A stretch of 63,352 bases of DNA, taken from the NCBI RefSeq assembly GCF_000308555.1, contig NZ_BAFY01000020.1:1-63352 (forward strand). Direction: 5' to 3'. The notes under the pieces were generated by a model. That model searched no databases, had not been told where the DNA came from, and saw only the letters and a list, made by a program, of their open reading frames with translations. Origin of the DNA: Nocardia cyriacigeorgica NBRC 100375 (lineage in GTDB: Bacteria > Actinomycetota > Actinomycetes > Mycobacteriales > Mycobacteriaceae). Position 1 is the first letter of the stretch; each line of letters opens with the position of its first letter. A program made the translations under genes and the position numbers. This document shows, in pieces, positions 60,510 through 63,352 of this stretch.

Positions 60510-61346
60510 GTGGCAGTAGCGTCGCCCACCGGCTATGAACCCGGCGAGGTGCCGGAACCCGGCGAGTACCCGCGCAAACCGCCCACGCTGTGGACCGATT
60601 TCCTGATGCTCGGGCTGGCCATCGCCTCGGTGGTGCTGGTCGGCTGGATCACCTTCTTCGAGGTCTCCGATCAGACCTACCGCACCATCGTGATCGCCGA
60701 CTACACCATCTGCGCGATCTTCGCGGTCGAGTTCCTCTGGCGGTGGCATCGCGCGGGCTGGCCGTGGACGTTCCCGTTCATCTACTGGTACGAAGTGCTC
60801 GGCATGATCCCGGTGACCAGCCCCTGGCTGCGTGGGTTCCGGCTGCTGCGGATCGTGGTGATCCTGGTGCGGCTGGCCAGGGTGGCCGACCGGGTGTTCG
60901 GCGACCGGGTCACCGCCGCGGTGGTCAATCGCTCGGTCGGCACCATTGTCGAGACGATCAAGAAGCCGGTGACCATGGCCGTGCTCGACGAGGTGGCGCA
61001 AGCACTGCGCGCGGGTCACTACACCCAGAACATCGCCGCGGCGCTGGAGGAGAACCGCAAGGAACTCGACGAGATGATCGTGGAGTTGATCAAGAACGAT
61101 CCGCAGGCGGGCCGGGTCCGCTACCTGCCGTTCCACGACGACATCATCCGGCTGGTCGCCGATACCGTCTTCCGGATCCTGTTCCAGTTCCTCGACGATC
61201 CGCGCACCGACGAGCTCGTCTCGGATCTGCTGCGGGAGAACATCGACCAGATCCGGGACGCGCTGAGCAACGGGGTGAAGGTGCCGCCGTCGGCGTACGG
61301 TCCGACGCCCTTGGAACGCACTGTGCGCCACCACTTTCCGCGCTGA
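60510..61346 (+). CDS. voltage-sensor-like membrane protein without a pore domain
   Basis: A 278-residue protein with four membrane segments only: S1 'FLMLGLAIASVVLVGWITFF' (31-50), S2 'YTICAIFAVEFLWRW' with acidic residue, S3 'FIYWYEVLGMIPV', and an S4-like helix 'FRLLRIVVILVRLARVADR' (110-128) with Arg at i, i+3, i+10, i+13 and i+17. No S5-pore-S6 follows. Instead a cytoplasmic domain of about 140 residues contains a helix-rich part ('ALEENRKELDEMIVELI'). This is the layout of the ion-channel voltage-sensing domain alone, as in Hv1-type proton channels or sensor phosphatases. GTG start with a weak ribosome site (GAAGGGA 10 upstream). Confidence 0.72.
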   Translation: MAVASPTGYEPGEVPEPGEYPRKPPTLWTDFLMLGLAIASVVLVGWITFFEVSDQTYRTIVIADYTICAIFAVEFLWRWHRAGWPWTFPFIYWYEVLGMIPVTSPWLRGFRLLRIVVILVRLARVADRVFGDRVTAAVVNRSVGTIVETIKKPVTMAVLDEVAQALRAGHYTQNIAAALEENRKELDEMIVELIKNDPQAGRVRYLPFHDDIIRLVADTVFRILFQFLDDPRTDELVSDLLRENIDQIRDALSNGVKVPPSAYGPTPLERTVRHHFPR

Positions 61347-61360
61347 CCGGCCCGCCCGGC

Positions 61361-62581
61361 CTATTCGGGCGCGGCGTGGCGGATCTGATCGCGGGCGCCG
61401 GCGTGCCGGATGGTCTCCCAGCTGATCAGTGCCGCGAGCACGGCGAACAGCATCGTCAGCGAAGCCAGGGCGGGTAGTGCGGCGGCCACCGGGGTCAGCG
61501 CGAGCAACACCGCCACCGTGACGATCCGCGCGGCCGACAGATTGCCCGTCGCGTACTGCTTGAACCCGACGAGGCCGACGAGATAGAGCGCGACGCCGCC
61601 GTACATCGCGCCGAGCGGGATGCCGTAGAGGGCGTCGCTGAGGGTGTGGGTGGATTCGTCGCCGACGTAGTACAGCACCTCCTTGAGGCCGAGCGAGAGC
61701 CCGATGATCCCGGCGATCATCGGGAAATGCCAGTACATGTAGCACATTTGGGCGATCTTGATCCGCCGGGCGCCGGTGGCCCCGGCCAGCGCGTGCTCCA
61801 CCGCCAGTGCCGCGACGTCGAAATAGGCCCACCACAGCAGTCCGGATATCGCCAGGCCCAGCATCGAGGCGACGGTGATCGGCCAGGAGATCGGCAGCCC
61901 CGAGACGCCGATGCCGATCGAGACGATCGATTCGCCCAGCGCCACGATGATGATCAGCCCATAACGCTCGGAGTAGTGGCTGGCCGAGGCGAGCCGCCAT
62001 TCGGTGCCGGCGAATCGGGTCCACAGCCAGTCCCCGGCGATCGCTGCGATCCACAGCGCGATCTGCACCCGGCCCTCGGTGAGCGCCGCGACCACCAGCA
62101 GCGTGGTGCCGAGGGTGATGGAGCCCAGTGCCCAGCGCACGATCTGTGCGCGCAACGTGGAATCGCCCTCGGCGGCCAGCCACATCATCACCAGATGCAC
62201 CAGCCGCACAACCAGATAGGCGATGGCGAACACCAGCGGCCCGAACCAGCCGCCTTCCAGGTCGTCGAAGGCTTCGGGAATCGTGAGTGCGGCGATGAAC
62301 GCACCGCCCATGGCCACGAAGATGGCGATTCGGGCGATGCCCTCGTCGGCGCGGACGATATTGCCAAGCCAGGAGTACGCGATCCACAGCCACCACATCA
62401 GGGCCAGGCACAACACCGCGCGCAGCAGGTTCCTCGCCGTGGTCTCCTCCGCGGCGAGGTCGGTGACCATGGTGAACGCGAAGACCAGGACCAGGTCGAA
62501 GAACAGTTCGAGCTGGGTTACCGAGGAGCCCTCGGCCATCGGCCGTAGCCGAGCGCGTGTGGATCCGATCATGGATGACAT
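61361..62581 (-). CDS. low temperature requirement A (LtrA) family membrane protein
   Basis: A 406-residue membrane protein with about ten helices. The N-terminal signature 'VTQLELFFDLVLVFAFTMVT' is diagnostic for LtrA. Later blocks are 'SHYSERYGLIIIVALGESIV' and 'MCYMYWHFPMIAGIIGLSLG'. Family function is unclear despite the name. The first ATG (62581) has a weak ribosome site; ATGs at codons 4 and 15 are alternatives. Confidence 0.85.
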   Translation of the reverse strand: MSSMIGSTRARLRPMAEGSSVTQLELFFDLVLVFAFTMVTDLAAEETTARNLLRAVLCLALMWWLWIAYSWLGNIVRADEGIARIAIFVAMGGAFIAALTIPEAFDDLEGGWFGPLVFAIAYLVVRLVHLVMMWLAAEGDSTLRAQIVRWALGSITLGTTLLVVAALTEGRVQIALWIAAIAGDWLWTRFAGTEWRLASASHYSERYGLIIIVALGESIVSIGIGVSGLPISWPITVASMLGLAISGLLWWAYFDVAALAVEHALAGATGARRIKIAQMCYMYWHFPMIAGIIGLSLGLKEVLYYVGDESTHTLSDALYGIPLGAMYGGVALYLVGLVGFKQYATGNLSAARIVTVAVLLALTPVAAALPALASLTMLFAVLAALISWETIRHAGARDQIRHAAPE

Positions 62582-62630
62582 CGTCGCAGGCCGGGGCCCG
62601 CCGTGCCCGCCCGACGAGCGGGTTCAGTCA

Positions 62631-63089
62631 TCAAGCGGTTTGAAACGTCTCTGTTTCGGGAAATCGTTCGGCGAAATCGATGAAGGTCTCCACCATCGCC
62701 TCGTTCGCGCGGCGCACGGAGCGCTTGAGCAGGAAGCCGGGAACGGGAATGGGCAGGTACAGCTCGTTGTGGTACCACACGTGGGTGCCCTCGTCGGTCT
62801 CGCTCAGCTCGAAGAAGCCGCCACCCTTCACGCCTCGGGTGCTGTCGACGACCTCCCAGGCCGAGCGGTTGGCGTCCCAGTCGTATTCGAGGACCTGGAG
62901 ATCGGAGCTGCCGAGCATTTCCGCCTTGACGAAAACCCGGCGCGGCCTGCCTTCCTCATCGCGGGTGGCGACCCGGGCATCGGTGTAGGCCGCCGACCAA
63001 TCCGGAAGCATTTCCACCGCTGCCAGTGCGTCCATGACCTGTGCGGGGTCGGTGTCGACAACGAATCGGATATCGGTCTTCGTACGCAT
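62631..63089 (-). CDS. SRPBCC (polyketide-cyclase-like) protein
   Basis: A 152-residue lipid-binding-fold protein: 'FVVDTDPAQVMDALAAVEML' then 'VLEYDWDANRSAWEVVD', 'TRGVKGGGFFELSETDEGTH' and the closing helix 'RANEAMVETFIDFAERF'. This is the typical order of mycobacterial polyketide_cyc2 proteins of unknown ligand. GGAGG lies before the ATG. It has its own spacer on both sides. Confidence 0.83.
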   Translation of the reverse strand: MRTKTDIRFVVDTDPAQVMDALAAVEMLPDWSAAYTDARVATRDEEGRPRRVFVKAEMLGSSDLQVLEYDWDANRSAWEVVDSTRGVKGGGFFELSETDEGTHVWYHNELYLPIPVPGFLLKRSVRRANEAMVETFIDFAERFPETETFQTA

Positions 63090-63235
63090 GTCTTACCTCC
63101 GCACCCCCGCATTACCAACGCGCCGATTGTGCCCAGCGGCACAGTGATCGTCAACACTGCGCCTACGGTCGCGTAGGTAGCTATACGGTTGGCCGGCCGC
63201 TGATCCGCGGGCGTGCGGTGACCGAATTGTGACGT

Positions 63236-63352
63236 TCAGTTCGAGCCCGACGGCTCCACTGTCGCATCGGGTCCCGGGTAGATCAGCGACTCGTGTCCGT
63301 CCTCGAAACGCACGATATACGGGGGTGACCCGTCGGGTCCGCGGACCTCGAC
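63236..63352 (-). CDS. DUF1918-domain protein, C-terminal end (continues past the right edge)
   Basis: The last 38 codons of a gene enter from the right edge and stop at TGA 63236-63238. They read 'VEVRGPDGSPPYIVRFEDG' then 'HESLIYPGPDATVEPSG', the standard ending of DUF1918 proteins, short actinobacterial proteins often tied to stress regulons. Start and most of the domain lie outside the window. Confidence 0.75.
   Translation of the reverse strand, partial: VEVRGPDGSPPYIVRFEDGHESLIYPGPDATVEPSGSN

Overview
The window comes from a high-GC actinomycete of the order Mycobacteriales, most likely a Nocardia or a close relative. A chain of genes matches, in order and relative strand, the Mycobacterium tuberculosis block Rv3722c to Rv3710 read in reverse: an aspartate-aminotransferase-like enzyme (8968-10257), dnaX (24398-27091), the tuberculostearic-acid pair tmsB/tmsA (35897-38649), an SRPBCC protein (38857-39291), ybaB-recR (41533-42496), gatD-murT (43491-45445) and leuA (55854-57647). 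Other lineage markers are a WS/DGAT-type acyltransferase, an MMPL transporter, a WXG100 protein, a PknK-like kinase, a GMC cholesterol-oxidase-like enzyme and two copies of a secreted glycine-rich family that I associate with Nocardia. The genus call is inference; the synteny is from memory of the M. tuberculosis gene order.

Layout. 1-8.7 kb: lipid and envelope genes (acyltransferase C-terminus, SDR, PAP2/IPC-synthase-like membrane enzyme, secreted protein, MBL hydrolase, a frameshifted Mut7-C RNase, a SecD-like lipoprotein), then tRNA-Ser(GGA), a Pro-rich membrane protein and the 4.5S SRP RNA. 9-24 kb: aminotransferase, methyltransferase, YjaB-like acetyltransferase, HhH-GPD protein, DHFR-fold protein, the second secreted paralogue, a ROK regulator behind a polycysteine mini-ORF, a DUF2207 protein, two tandem membrane-anchored zinc peptidases, and a TetR/MMPL pair. 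24-36 kb: dnaX, the beta-oxidation pair fadA-fadB, a toxin-antitoxin module and a kinase/AAA-ATPase fusion. 36-46 kb: tmsB-tmsA, SRPBCC, VOC, MerR, ybaB-recR, a small Cys-rich protein, gatD-murT and a PPOX flavoprotein. 46-56 kb: Tat-exported FAD enzyme, an orphan ESX-like locus (WXG100, DUF1023 hydrolase, LppA lipoprotein), VapBC, an EamA transporter, a LysR regulator and an EspI-like ATPase with a 36-bp repeat array. 56-63 kb: leuA with its attenuator leader, TSUP transporter, cholesterol-oxidase-like enzyme, a pore-less voltage-sensor protein, LtrA, SRPBCC and the end of a DUF1918 gene.

The genes form several small functional units. FadA with FadB makes a trifunctional beta-oxidation complex. 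TmsB with TmsA makes 10-methyl-branched fatty acids. MurT with GatD amidates lipid II. LeuA is probably controlled by a leader peptide with three consecutive Leu codons. Readable regulation includes leaderless starts (dnaX, lysR, the Cys mini-ORF), a TetR operator inside the MMPL promoter spacer, a MerR operator, and palindromes upstream of both toxin-antitoxin modules.

Three genes (5716-6497, 14516-15783, 52553-53465) carry single frameshifts with both flanks conserved, in GC-rich or homopolymer sites. These may be assembly errors rather than biology. I saw no rRNA, insertion sequence, prophage, integrase or CRISPR array.
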